Origin: Paenibacillus sp. 598K
Lineage (GTDB): Bacteria > Bacillota > Bacilli > Paenibacillales > Paenibacillaceae
Length of the DNA: 52,010 nt
Direction: 5' to 3'
NCBI RefSeq assembly: GCF_003851045.1
Contig: NZ_BFBX01000100.1
Span: forward strand, 1-52,010
Shown here: piece after piece, positions 1-6,759 of the stretch
Layout: the number at the start of each line of letters is the position of its first letter
Position numbering within the stretch: the stretch's first letter is position 1
Translations under genes and position numbers: made by a program
Notes under the pieces: model-generated
What the model was told of the DNA's origin: nothing
The model's input: the letters and a program-made list of their open reading frames with translations, nothing else
The model's database searches: none

Positions 1-18
1 CGAGGGCTTATCCTAACA
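1..18 (+). rRNA. 23S rRNA, 3' terminal bases only
   Basis: The first bases resemble the conserved 3' end of bacterial 23S rRNA (CGAGG-CTTA-CC type, as in the Bacillus and E. coli genes), so the window starts at the end of an rRNA operon. The exact mature end is uncertain. Only about 75 bases separate this from the first tRNA, too few for the roughly 117-nt 5S gene, so 5S must lie elsewhere. The spacer holds nothing else recognisable. Confidence 0.6.
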
Positions 19-94
19 ACTCAGCTAATGATTGAAACCTTGCTTGACTTTCGCATCCAGTTTTTAAGGTGCAAACCTTACTGCTGATCTACGT

Positions 95-170
95 TCCCTG
101 ATAGCTCAGTTGGTAGAGCACTCGACTGTTAATCGAGTTGTCACAGGTTCGAGTCCTGTTCGGGGAGCCA
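95..170 (+). tRNA. tRNA-Asn (GTT)
   Basis: Full cloverleaf with 7-bp acceptor TCCCTGA/TCGGGGA, anticodon loop CTGTTAA (anticodon GTT at 128-130), T-arm GGTTCGAGTCC, discriminator G and encoded CCA. First tRNA of the array behind the rRNA operon. Confidence 0.97.
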
Positions 171-176
171 TAGCTT

Positions 177-269
177 GGAGAGGTGTCCGAGTCAGGTCGA
201 AGGAGCACGATTGGAAATCGTGTAGGCGTCACAAGCGTCTCGAGGGTTCGAATCCCTCTCTCTCCGCCA
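177..269 (+). tRNA. tRNA-Ser (GGA)
   Basis: Class II tRNA with a long variable arm. Acceptor GGAGAGG pairs with TCTCTCC, the anticodon loop TTGGAAA gives GGA, and CCA is encoded. Confidence 0.97.
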
Positions 270-311
270 CTTTACCTAAAGAGTAAAGTATTTACTAATG
301 AATAATATCAT

Positions 312-386
312 GGCCCGTTGGTCAAGGGGTTAAGACACCTCCCTTTCACGGAGGTAACAGGGGTTCGAATCCCCTACGGGTCACCA
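312..386 (+). tRNA. tRNA-Glu (TTC)
   Basis: Acceptor GGCCCGT/ACGGGTC, anticodon loop CTTTCAC (TTC), discriminator A and encoded CCA. Confidence 0.97.
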
Positions 387-468
387 AATTTTTCTTTAAA
401 AAAGAGAAAAAAAGCTTGATTTTAGCAGCGAAGATGAGGTATACTAATAAATGTCGCTTCTAAAATAT

Positions 469-544
469 GGACGCTTAGCTCAGCTGGGAGAGCATCTGCC
501 TTACAAGCAGAGGGTCGGCGGTTCGATCCCGTCAGCGTCCACCA
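469..544 (+). tRNA. tRNA-Val (TAC)
   Basis: Acceptor GGACGCT/AGCGTCC, anticodon loop CTTACAA (TAC), encoded CCA. Confidence 0.97.
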
Positions 545-559
545 TAATTGCTTAAACGA

Positions 560-636
<77 letters not shown>

Positions 637-670
637 AACTTACCTTCGGAGACTTTCCGAGAAATCATGT

Positions 671-747
671 GGAGCTGTGGTGTAGAGGCCTAACATGCCT
701 GCCTGTCACGCAGGAGACCGCGGGTTCGAATCCCGTCAGCTCCGCCA
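671..747 (+). tRNA. tRNA-Asp (GTC)
   Basis: Acceptor GGAGCTG/CAGCTCC, anticodon loop CTGTCAC (GTC), discriminator G, encoded CCA. Confidence 0.97.
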
Positions 748-764
748 TTTAATACTCATGATAA

Positions 765-840
<76 letters not shown>

Positions 841-864
841 TTGTAGTACCATGGAATTGTATAT

Positions 865-940
<76 letters not shown>

Positions 941-944
941 CCTT

Positions 945-1030
945 GGAGGATTAGCGAAGTGGCCAAACGCAGCAGACTGTAAATCTGTTCTCGTACGAGT
1001 TCGGTGGTTCGAATCCATCATCCTCCACCA
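945..1030 (+). tRNA. tRNA-Tyr (GTA)
   Basis: Class II tRNA with an extended variable arm. Acceptor GGAGGAT/ATCCTCC, anticodon loop CTGTAAA (GTA), encoded CCA. Confidence 0.97.
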
Positions 1031-1039
1031 GTTTACCTT

Positions 1040-1113
1040 AGGGGCATAGTTTAAAGGTAGAACAGCGGTCTCCAAAACCGTTAGTGTGGGTTCAATTCCT
1101 GCTGCCCCTGCCA
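1040..1113 (+). tRNA. tRNA-Trp (CCA)
   Basis: Acceptor AGGGGCA/TGCCCCT, anticodon loop CTCCAAA (CCA), discriminator G, encoded CCA tail. Confidence 0.97.
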
Positions 1114-1133
1114 ACTGAATATCTTGTTATCAT

Positions 1134-1210
1134 GGCGGTCGTGGCGAAGGGGTTAACGCACCGGATTGTGGCTCCGGCATTCGTGGGTTCAAGTCCCATC
1201 GATCGCCCCA
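1134..1210 (+). tRNA. tRNA-His (GTG)
   Basis: The anticodon loop TTGTGGC gives GTG. G1134 is the extra 5' G (position -1) facing C1207, giving the 8-bp acceptor typical of tRNA-His. CCA is encoded at 1208-1210. Confidence 0.97.
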
Positions 1211-1242
1211 TATAACAAACTTAAACGACAAACAAAAAATGT

Positions 1243-1317
1243 TGGGGATTAGCCAAGCGGTAAGGCAACGGACTTTGACTCCGTCATTCTCAGGTTCGAT
1301 CCCTGAATCCCCAGCCA
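1243..1317 (+). tRNA. tRNA-Gln (TTG)
   Basis: Acceptor TGGGGAT/ATCCCCA, anticodon loop CTTTGAC (TTG), discriminator G, encoded CCA. Confidence 0.97.
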
Positions 1318-1323
1318 TGTTAT

Positions 1324-1398
1324 GCGGAAGTGGCTCAGCGGTAGAGCATCGCCTTGCCAAGGCGAGGGTCGCGGGTTCGATTCCCGTCTTCCGCTCCA
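1324..1398 (+). tRNA. tRNA-Gly (GCC)
   Basis: Acceptor GCGGAAG/CTTCCGC, anticodon loop TTGCCAA (GCC), discriminator T, encoded CCA. Confidence 0.97.
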
Positions 1399-1405
1399 TA
1401 TTTTT

Positions 1406-1479
1406 GGCGCCATAGCCAAGTGGTAAGGCAGAGCTCTGCAAAAGCTCTACCCCCAGTTCGAGTCTGGGTGGCGCCTCCA
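1406..1479 (+). tRNA. tRNA-Cys (GCA)
   Basis: Acceptor GGCGCCA/TGGCGCC, anticodon loop CTGCAAA (GCA), discriminator T, encoded CCA. Confidence 0.97.
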
Positions 1480-1488
1480 CAACCTTTT

Positions 1489-1565
1489 GCGCCCTTAGCT
1501 CAGCTGGATAGAGCGTTTGACTACGAATCAAAAGGCCAGGAGTTCGAATCTCTTAGGGCGCGCCA
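1489..1565 (+). tRNA. tRNA-Arg (ACG)
   Basis: Acceptor GCGCCCT/AGGGCGC, anticodon loop CTACGAA (ACG, presumably modified to ICG), discriminator G, encoded CCA. Confidence 0.97.
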
Positions 1566-1601
1566 TTTTTTTATTTGAAAAGAGATAGCAATTGTAAGCA
1601 A

Positions 1602-1682
1602 GCCGGTGTGGCGGAATGGCAGACGCGTTCGACTCAAAATCGAATGGGGAGACCCGTGGAGGTTCGAGTCCTCTCACCGGTA
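1602..1682 (+). tRNA. tRNA-Leu (CAA) without encoded CCA; islet attachment gene
   Basis: Class II tRNA with acceptor GCCGGTG/CACCGGT (first pair G-U), anticodon loop CTCAAAA (CAA) and discriminator A1682. It is the only one of the 16 tRNA genes not followed by CCA; the next bases are CTG. Its last 36 bases plus C1683 recur exactly at 4742-4778, where the CCA is completed. The gene therefore looks like the target of an integration event that left a whole tRNA but moved the genomic CCA 3.1 kb away. The transcript would need CCA addition. Confidence 0.95.
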
Positions 1683-1683
1683 C
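1647..1683 (+). repeat. Left 37-bp direct repeat (attL-like) in tRNA-Leu
   Basis: A 37-bp block covering the variable arm, T-arm and 3' acceptor strand of tRNA-Leu plus the first C of CCA. It is identical base for base to 4742-4778. Direct repeats of a tRNA 3' end are the usual scar of tyrosine-recombinase integration. Confidence 0.9.
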
Positions 1684-1700
1684 TGCATTATTACCAAACA

Positions 1701-1734
1701 GTTCATTAGAGAATAATTCTAATGAGCTTTTTTT
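1701..1734 (+). terminator. Rho-independent terminator after tRNA-Leu
   Basis: Ten-bp arms (1701-1710 and 1718-1727, TCATTAGA/TCTAATGA core) followed by seven T. It sits just inside the left edge of the islet, so the islet appears to bring its own stop for array transcription. Confidence 0.85.
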
Positions 1735-1887
1735 GTGTTTTGACGCCATTGCTCATAAGCAGGGTGGCGCAACTAGCGAAAGCGGCAGCCTGGCTATTAA
1801 GTGATCGCATCTTACGTGACAGTAGTGGTAAAGCGCCAAGATCAAGGCTGTGATGATGCGTTCTGCAGAATTGGAAAGGGGATTTAA

Positions 1888-1930
1888 GGAATCAAATTTT
1901 ATCCTACCCTGAGGACAAGAACTTGATTCC
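1888..1930 (-). terminator. Possible terminator hairpin of the monooxygenase operon
   Basis: Inverted repeat GGAATCAA (1888-1895) with TTGATTCC (1923-1930), containing an inner TCCT/AGGA stem, just past the monooxygenase stop codon. There is no strong T-run on the minus strand, so its role is uncertain. Confidence 0.35.
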
Positions 1931-1940
1931 CGACGAATTA

Positions 1941-3437
1941 CTAATCCGTAATGTTTCCACACCAGCGAATGATTCCTTCATTTATGGTTTGCATTGGATT
2001 TGGATCGGATAGAGAAATCGCCCAGGCAATATGTCCATCCGGGCGAATAAGCGCCGTGTGGACGTCGTTCCAATCCGCGTCTGCCTCACCCAAAGAGGCA
2101 TGTACAACTTGAAGGTTGCTATACGTCTCCCATTGACCGCTATTTTGTTCATTAGAATGGAAATGAAGCAGAAGAAAAGTACCTTTGTGTAGTAACGGAT
2201 AGGAGTTAATCAAATGCCCGCCTTTCAGCTTTAAGTTGAGATCCTTGAACCGTTTCCCGTTTAAAGGATGGGGAGGCGCTTCGGCGTCTGGAGCATAATG
2301 TACATCCATTGCGGAAACTTGTGCGGCGATTTGATAATTAGCCTCCGGTATTTGAATCAGATTCGCCAGCATGCTGCGCATTTCCGTGATGGGAGGCGTC
2401 ACGTCCAGAAGCAGGGTTTGGACCTCGGTATTCCGGAGCAAGGCCGTATTCCATGGGAATCGTTCGGCATGATAACTGTTCAATAGCCAGTCTGGAGCCC
2501 AGCCTTTGATTGCTCCTGCAAGCTTCCAGCCTAAGTTCATCGCTTCTTGCAAGCCGACGTTCATTCCCTGTCCACCAGCGGGAAAATGAATGTGCGCCGA
2601 ATCTCCCGCCAAGAACAATCGACCATTCCGATAGCGTCCCGCTTGCCGCGTCGCATTTCCGAAACGGGACATCCATTTCACATCGTTCAATCCCTGGTCA
2701 CTTCCGGTCGTACGGATGAGCGATGAACGAAACTCTTCCAATGTAACGCTCTCATCCTTGGAGACGTTACGTCTCTCCATATCGATCATCAAGACTCGAT
2801 AGATATGATCATTGATTGGCATGATGCTGACCAATCCTTGTTCTGTAATTCGGGATATGACACTCATAGGAGCCAAATCAGATAGAACGGCATCCCCCAA
2901 AATAGCCGTGAAGGTCGCATCAGTACCTTCAAAGGATATATTTGCATGTTTGCGAACCAAGCTTCCAGCTCCATCCGTACCTACCACATAAGCTGATCTT
3001 AACGTTGTTTCTCTATGCGTTCCCGCAATCTTGACGTCGACCCCATTCTCATCCTGTTGCACAGATAGAGCCTCAACCTCTCTCAAGACCTCGGCGCCAA
3101 GGCTAAGAGCCCATTCCTCCAGTACCTTCTCCGTCTCACTCTGCGGTAAGAAGAGAGTGTGATTGGAAGAAGAGTCCAACACCGAGAAATCTAAAGGAGT
3201 TTCTAATCCGGCGAAATGTCCTCTCGAAAGTAAGCGGCCTTGCTTGATTAATTGTGATTTCACTCCACGCATATCTAGTATTTCAAGTGTGCGTGGATGT
3301 ACGGTAAGCGCACGTGAATATGGGGTTGTCTCCTTTAGTCGCTCAATGACGCACACCTTTACACCGGCTAACGCCAATTCTCCAGCCAGCATCATGCCGA
3401 CTGGACCGCCACCGATCAGGATGACTTCATAGTTCAT
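1941..3437 (-). CDS. Class A FAD-dependent aromatic monooxygenase
   Basis: A 498-residue flavoprotein hydroxylase of the FAD_binding_3 family, the group that contains rifampicin monooxygenase (Rox), tetracycline oxygenases and polyketide hydroxylases. Seen directly: the N-terminal dinucleotide-binding motif GGGPVG at residues 9-14 ending in VIER, a DG motif (GTDGAGSLVR, near 154-163), and the FAD ribose GD motif (LFLAGDSAHIHFPAGGQGMN, near 275-294) followed by the NLGWKLA helix. Such enzymes use NAD(P)H and O2 to hydroxylate aromatic substrates in the cytosol. The substrate cannot be read from sequence; detoxification of an antibiotic or quinone-like compound fits the MarR neighbour. It lies 24 bases downstream of the RidA-like gene, probably as one operon, and is inside the tRNA-Leu islet. 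Confidence 0.85.
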   Translation of the reverse strand: MNYEVILIGGGPVGMMLAGELALAGVKVCVIERLKETTPYSRALTVHPRTLEILDMRGVKSQLIKQGRLLSRGHFAGLETPLDFSVLDSSSNHTLFLPQSETEKVLEEWALSLGAEVLREVEALSVQQDENGVDVKIAGTHRETTLRSAYVVGTDGAGSLVRKHANISFEGTDATFTAILGDAVLSDLAPMSVISRITEQGLVSIMPINDHIYRVLMIDMERRNVSKDESVTLEEFRSSLIRTTGSDQGLNDVKWMSRFGNATRQAGRYRNGRLFLAGDSAHIHFPAGGQGMNVGLQEAMNLGWKLAGAIKGWAPDWLLNSYHAERFPWNTALLRNTEVQTLLLDVTPPITEMRSMLANLIQIPEANYQIAAQVSAMDVHYAPDAEAPPHPLNGKRFKDLNLKLKGGHLINSYPLLHKGTFLLLHFHSNEQNSGQWETYSNLQVVHASLGEADADWNDVHTALIRPDGHIAWAISLSDPNPMQTINEGIIRWCGNITD

Positions 3438-3461
3438 ATCAATAACCTCTCTTCTTATACA

Positions 3462-3944
3462 TTATGGGAAGATCACGATAGCGTCTATTTCGATAAGCCA
3501 TTCAGGATCGGCTAGCGCTTGAACACCTATATAGGTACTTGCTGTCTTCGGCCAGTTAGGGCCAAACACATGAAATCCTGCGTCAAAAATAACCGAAATC
3601 AATTCCGGGTTGTGGTTTACCACAAAAATATTCATTTTTGCAATGTACAATGGATCCGCTCGCACGGCTTCCAATGCATACTTGAGATTGGTGAACACTT
3701 GATTCGCTTGCGTGTAATAGTCCCCTGAACCGACCAATGCACCTGCTTCGTCTACAGCAACCTGACCTGAGATGAAGGCCAGTTTGGAGGCAGTAGTGAC
3801 CACGACATGAGAAATTACAGATGTAACCTTATCCGTCAATGTCTTCGGATTCACGATTTCCATAGGTAGGCATGCTCCATTTCCATATTTATCAATCTTC
3901 TCTTGAAAAGTGGACAAGTATTTCCGGCAGACCTCCTTCATCAA
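3462..3944 (-). CDS. RidA/YjgF-family protein
   Basis: RidA-family proteins hydrolyse reactive enamine/imine intermediates or act as small ligand-binding or condensing subunits. The core is clear: the NP-K start, LAFISGQVAVDEAGALVG, VFTNLKYALEAV, KMNIFVV and the closing EIDAIVIFP. The family is usually near 130 residues, and the core here starts at Met28 (3863). The longest frame gives 160 residues from a TTG at 3944, but a strong ribosome site (AAGGAGGT) lies inside that extension at about 3932-3939, so translation may instead begin at TTG 3917 or ATG 3863. It is the first gene of a two-gene operon with the monooxygenase and is transcribed away from the MarR gene. Confidence 0.82.
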   Translation of the reverse strand: MMKEVCRKYLSTFQEKIDKYGNGACLPMEIVNPKTLTDKVTSVISHVVVTTASKLAFISGQVAVDEAGALVGSGDYYTQANQVFTNLKYALEAVRADPLYIAKMNIFVVNHNPELISVIFDAGFHVFGPNWPKTASTYIGVQALADPEWLIEIDAIVIFP

Positions 3945-3973
3945 TTATTGTTTCGTTAGAACCTTTTTTATTG

Positions 3974-3987
3974 CTTGTTAAAACAAG
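3974..3987. promoter_or_regulatory. Inverted repeat in the MarR/RidA divergent promoter
   Basis: Perfect 6-bp arms, CTTGTT-AA-AACAAG, 30 bases from the RidA-like frame. It is possibly a second regulator site on the monooxygenase side; no binding evidence is available. Confidence 0.35.
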
Positions 3988-4012
3988 TGTGCTGAAAATC
4001 AGATGATATATT

Positions 4013-4030
4013 TTGTTTCATACGAAACAA
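4013..4030. promoter_or_regulatory. Candidate MarR operator
   Basis: Perfect palindrome TTGTTTC-ATAC-GAAACAA midway between the divergent RidA-like and MarR genes. A partial copy (TTGTTTCGT) sits next to the RidA-like start at about 3950. MarR dimers typically bind 16-20 bp palindromes in such divergent promoters. The assignment is inference. Confidence 0.55.
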
Positions 4031-4153
4031 TACTATTGTACTTTTTTACTCTTTGACCTGTCAACCCCAAGCTGAATAGGAGCATGCCGGTTTGTTTCCT
4101 AGAGAATAATCTATGATATAATAAAACAAATAAGTCGAGGAGCCAGCACAATC

Positions 4154-4630
4154 ATGGATACTGCCAGTAAGAACAAAACCGCCATTCATGAATTTTACGT
4201 TCAGTTTCTTGAGCAAAAAGAGCAATATGAAACCCGAATAACTGCTACATACCTGAAGGATATCCGGAAGCATATTGGATCGGAATTCAGCTTGAATATG
4301 ACGGAACTGCACACCATTGCGTGCATCGGAGAGCAGGAGCCGATTAATCTCACTTCCATCACAGAGAGCATAAATGTAAGTAAAGGAAATACCTCCAAGA
4401 TCGCGAATAAATTACTAAAGGCAGGTTGGGTGCGAAAAGCCCAGCTCAACGACAACAAAAAGGAAGTGTATTTTCGGTTAACGCCTCTTGGCAAAAAGCT
4501 ATTTGCTGCTCATGATGAGCTTCATGCGAAGGAAAAGCAAAGAATGCACGAATTTTTGGAAAGATATAACGAAAGCGAGCTCGAATTTATTAAACGGCTG
4601 TTTGGGGATATGGTTGACTTCTACCGCTAA
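4154..4630 (+). CDS. MarR-family transcriptional regulator
   Basis: A 158-residue winged-helix repressor of MarR type. The helix-turn-helix core is ITESINVSKGNTSKIANKLL (about residues 75-94), followed by the beta-wing GWVRKAQLNDNKKEVYFRLT and the LTPLGKKLFAAH segment, with helical dimerisation arms at both ends. ATG at 4154 has a GAGGAG ribosome site 11-16 bases upstream. It is divergent from the RidA-like/monooxygenase operon and probably represses it through the palindrome at 4013-4030, releasing it when an aromatic or oxidant ligand binds. The ligand is unknown. Confidence 0.88.
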   Translation: MDTASKNKTAIHEFYVQFLEQKEQYETRITATYLKDIRKHIGSEFSLNMTELHTIACIGEQEPINLTSITESINVSKGNTSKIANKLLKAGWVRKAQLNDNKKEVYFRLTPLGKKLFAAHDELHAKEKQRMHEFLERYNESELEFIKRLFGDMVDFYR

Positions 4631-4655
4631 CCTGCTTCAACAAGGCCAAGAGAAA

Positions 4656-4687
4656 GCCGCTCGTTTCCCGAAGGGGAACTGAGCGGC
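4656..4687. terminator. Long hairpin downstream of the MarR gene
   Basis: Fourteen-bp arms (4656-4669, 4674-4687) with two mismatches and a GAAG loop, 26 bases past the MarR stop. The plus strand has no T-run after it; the minus strand has a T-rich flank. It may stop transcripts from either side. Confidence 0.5.
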
Positions 4688-4741
4688 AACATGATACAGG
4701 GCCAGGGAATGACTGCGGTTCACGATACTTTCTTATTATCA

Positions 4742-4778
4742 GGGAGACCCGTGGAGGTTCGAGTCCTCTCACCGGTAC
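4742..4778 (+). repeat. Right 37-bp direct repeat (attR-like tRNA-Leu 3' fragment)
   Basis: Exact copy of 1647-1683. It is followed by C4779 and A4780, so the genomic CCA of tRNA-Leu is complete here although the 5' half of the tRNA is absent. It marks the right border of the islet. Confidence 0.9.
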
Positions 4779-4794
4779 CAGTTGTGAAATCAAG

Positions 4795-4826
4795 CCCTTG
4801 GGATGAAAATCCCGAGGGTTTTATTG
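4795..4826 (+). terminator. Original terminator of the tRNA array
   Basis: Ten-bp stem CCCTTGGGAT/ATCCCGAGGG with a GAAA tetraloop and a T-rich tail. It lies 14 bases after the displaced tRNA-Leu 3' fragment, the position expected for the end of the array before the islet inserted. Confidence 0.88.
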
Positions 4827-4882
4827 CATTTCAAGATAACTCTTCCGACGTTTGGATTCCTCCTAATTATACAAACGGCAGG

Positions 4883-4897
4883 TTGTAAACGTTTCCT
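4883..4897 (+). promoter_or_regulatory. cre site (CcpA catabolite control)
   Basis: TTGTAAACGTTTCCT matches the Bacillus cre consensus WTGNAANCGNWNNCW at every defined position. It lies 50-65 bases upstream of the probable -10 element of the kinase/amino-sugar operon, so CcpA could repress or activate that promoter. Confidence 0.65.
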
Positions 4898-4946
4898 TGG
4901 CTATTTAACGGGCTGCCGGCAGAGTGCTTCCGATTGCGAATGAATG

Positions 4947-4955
4947 TGCTATACT
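4947..4955 (+). promoter_or_regulatory. Extended -10 promoter element
   Basis: TGCTATACT is an extended sigma-A -10 (TGnTATACT). No good -35 lies at 17 bp, as often tolerated with an extended -10. It would place the start of transcription about 45 bases before the histidine kinase ATG at 5005. Confidence 0.5.
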
Positions 4956-5004
4956 AGGTGAAACTTTATATTAGGCTTCAACCCGTTCAGAGGAGAAAAC
5001 GCGC

Positions 5005-6759
5005 ATGCAGCATATTGGATTGCGGACCAAATTGATCGCTGGCTTCATTTTTGTCGTACTGCTGCCGCTGCTGATCAGCGGTCTGGTCGCTTCGAACTAT
5101 ATTAGCCGGGAATTGAACCGCCAGGTGACGAAGATTACGGCCGAGCGGCTCCACCAGGTCAATATGAATATTGAGCGGGAGCTGCGCTCGCTGGCGCAGA
5201 TTACCAATTTCATTCGCATCGACGACAGTATTCCTGATGTGCTGGAAAACCCGGCCACATCCGAGCACAGCATGCTGCGCTCGGTGCAACTGATGGATCA
5301 GAAATTTCTTCAGATTTCCACTATGGCTGTTAATGAACCGTTATATGTGACGCTGCTGGATTTCCACGGCCATATGTATTCGAATTGGTCCCAACCCAGG
5401 CAGTCCATCGAGCGGGTAAGCCGTACGGATTGGTTCAAGCAGACGCTGGAGCAGGATGGTTATCCCGTCTGGACGTTGAACCACGACAATTATATGACGC
5501 CAGGCGGCGAGGCACTGGTCACGCAATCCATGGTGATCAAGGATCAATATTTTCAGCGCCAGTTGGGTGTGCTCGTGGTCAGCCAGCCCGTAGGGCCCTA
5601 CCTGAAGGTATTGCAGACACAGGATCCGTCGCTGGACAGCTTGGGCTTCATCGTGGACAGTCGCAATACGATTCTGGGTGAGGATCCAGAGCGGCTGAGC
5701 GAGCTTTACCCGGAGATTGAGCCGGTCTTGCTGCGCGGCTCCGGGAGCTCCGAGGTGATGCTGGGGGATCGACTGGCCTCGGTCAGCAATTACAGCATGG
5801 GATTGACCAACTGGCGGGTTGTCCAAGCCTTTTACTATGATGATCTGTTCGCCAATACGAAGAGAATCGTAGCCTGGATGGTAAGTGTGTTCGTGATTAG
5901 CCTGCTGTTCTTCTTCCTGCTCGTCATCATCGTCTCCAACCTGTTCACGCGCCATCTGAACCGGCTGCGCACCACCATCAAGAAAATCGAGAGCGGTCAG
6001 TTGGAAGAGCGCTATGACGTCCGCACGCGGGATGAGATTGGCCTGCTCGGTAAGAGCTTCAATCTAATGGTCAGCCGACTGGTATCCTCCATGGAACGCG
6101 AGGTCGTGCTGGAGCGACGCAAGGAGCAGGCCAAGCTGGAAGCGCTACAGGCGCAGATCAACCCGCATTTCCTGCAGAATACGTTAAATACGCTCAAGTG
6201 GATGTCGATTATGGCTAAGACGACGTCTATTACCGAGATGCTGATGGCGTTGGGCCACCTGCTCGATGTCAGCATACACCGCGGTCAGGAGAAAATTACG
6301 GTGGCCGAGGAGCTGGAGAATGTGCGGCGGTTTCTGGTCATCCAGAAATACCGGTTCGGCGAAACCATACGTGTCCGCGAGGATATCGATCCGTTGACTT
6401 TGGATACGCAGGTGCCCAAGCTGTCCATGCAGCCCCTCGTGGAAAATGTCTACAGCCACAGCGTATTCGGGGAGAGTGGCGGTGAGGTGGTCATCCGCAG
6501 CAGCCTGGAGGGCGAAACGGTCCGCCTGTCCGTCATCGATGATGGCATGGGCGTGGCAGCCGAGCGGTTGAATGAGGTACGCCAGCACCTGGACGACACG
6601 GGCAGAGGAAGCTTCTCCCGCATCGGACTGAAAAATGTTCATCAGCGTATCCAGATGATGTACGGTCCCCAATACGGGTTGACTATCGAGCGTGATGAGG
6701 AGCAAGGCTTCACCGATGTCTCGATTACCCTGCCCTGGAAAGGAGAAGATCAGGCATGA
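5005..6759 (+). CDS. Sensor histidine kinase, YesM type
   Basis: A 584-residue membrane kinase. Visible in order: an N-terminal membrane helix (about residues 10-32), an extracytoplasmic Cache-like sensor region, a second membrane helix (about 290-315), a HAMP segment, the His_kinase core with the phosphorylated histidine in AQINPHFLQNTLNTLKW (about 390-406), and an ATPase domain with N-box PLVENVYSHS, the DDGMGV G1 box and SRIGLKNVHQRI. ATG 5005 follows a GAGGAG site. The stop overlaps the start of the response regulator gene by 4 bp (ATGA), so the two are translationally coupled. The pair probably senses an extracellular carbohydrate and controls the importer that follows. Confidence 0.92.
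   Translation: MQHIGLRTKLIAGFIFVVLLPLLISGLVASNYISRELNRQVTKITAERLHQVNMNIERELRSLAQITNFIRIDDSIPDVLENPATSEHSMLRSVQLMDQKFLQISTMAVNEPLYVTLLDFHGHMYSNWSQPRQSIERVSRTDWFKQTLEQDGYPVWTLNHDNYMTPGGEALVTQSMVIKDQYFQRQLGVLVVSQPVGPYLKVLQTQDPSLDSLGFIVDSRNTILGEDPERLSELYPEIEPVLLRGSGSSEVMLGDRLASVSNYSMGLTNWRVVQAFYYDDLFANTKRIVAWMVSVFVISLLFFFLLVIIVSNLFTRHLNRLRTTIKKIESGQLEERYDVRTRDEIGLLGKSFNLMVSRLVSSMEREVVLERRKEQAKLEALQAQINPHFLQNTLNTLKWMSIMAKTTSITEMLMALGHLLDVSIHRGQEKITVAEELENVRRFLVIQKYRFGETIRVREDIDPLTLDTQVPKLSMQPLVENVYSHSVFGESGGEVVIRSSLEGETVRLSVIDDGMGVAAERLNEVRQHLDDTGRGSFSRIGLKNVHQRIQMMYGPQYGLTIERDEEQGFTDVSITLPWKGEDQA

Larger units (their letters stand above)
1684..4778. mobile_element. Integrated islet in tRNA-Leu (no integrase visible)
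   Basis: A 3.1-kb segment lies between the two copies of the tRNA-Leu 3' end. It carries a flavin monooxygenase, a RidA-like protein and a divergent MarR regulator, and it is visibly more AT-rich than the operon to its right. The ancestral order (tRNA-Leu, CCA, terminator at 4795) is restored if one repeat and the insert are removed. No integrase, excisionase or transposase frame is present, so it is either a remnant of a larger element, a satellite mobilised in trans, or a recombination product. The stretch 1735-1940 between terminator and monooxygenase holds no gene I can support. Confidence 0.75.

Noticed and set aside
1751..1850. A possible short-chain-dehydrogenase-like tail (AAAWLLSD) translated from the plus strand
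   Set aside because: Only eight residues resemble the family and the rest does not. It is too weak to call even as a remnant.
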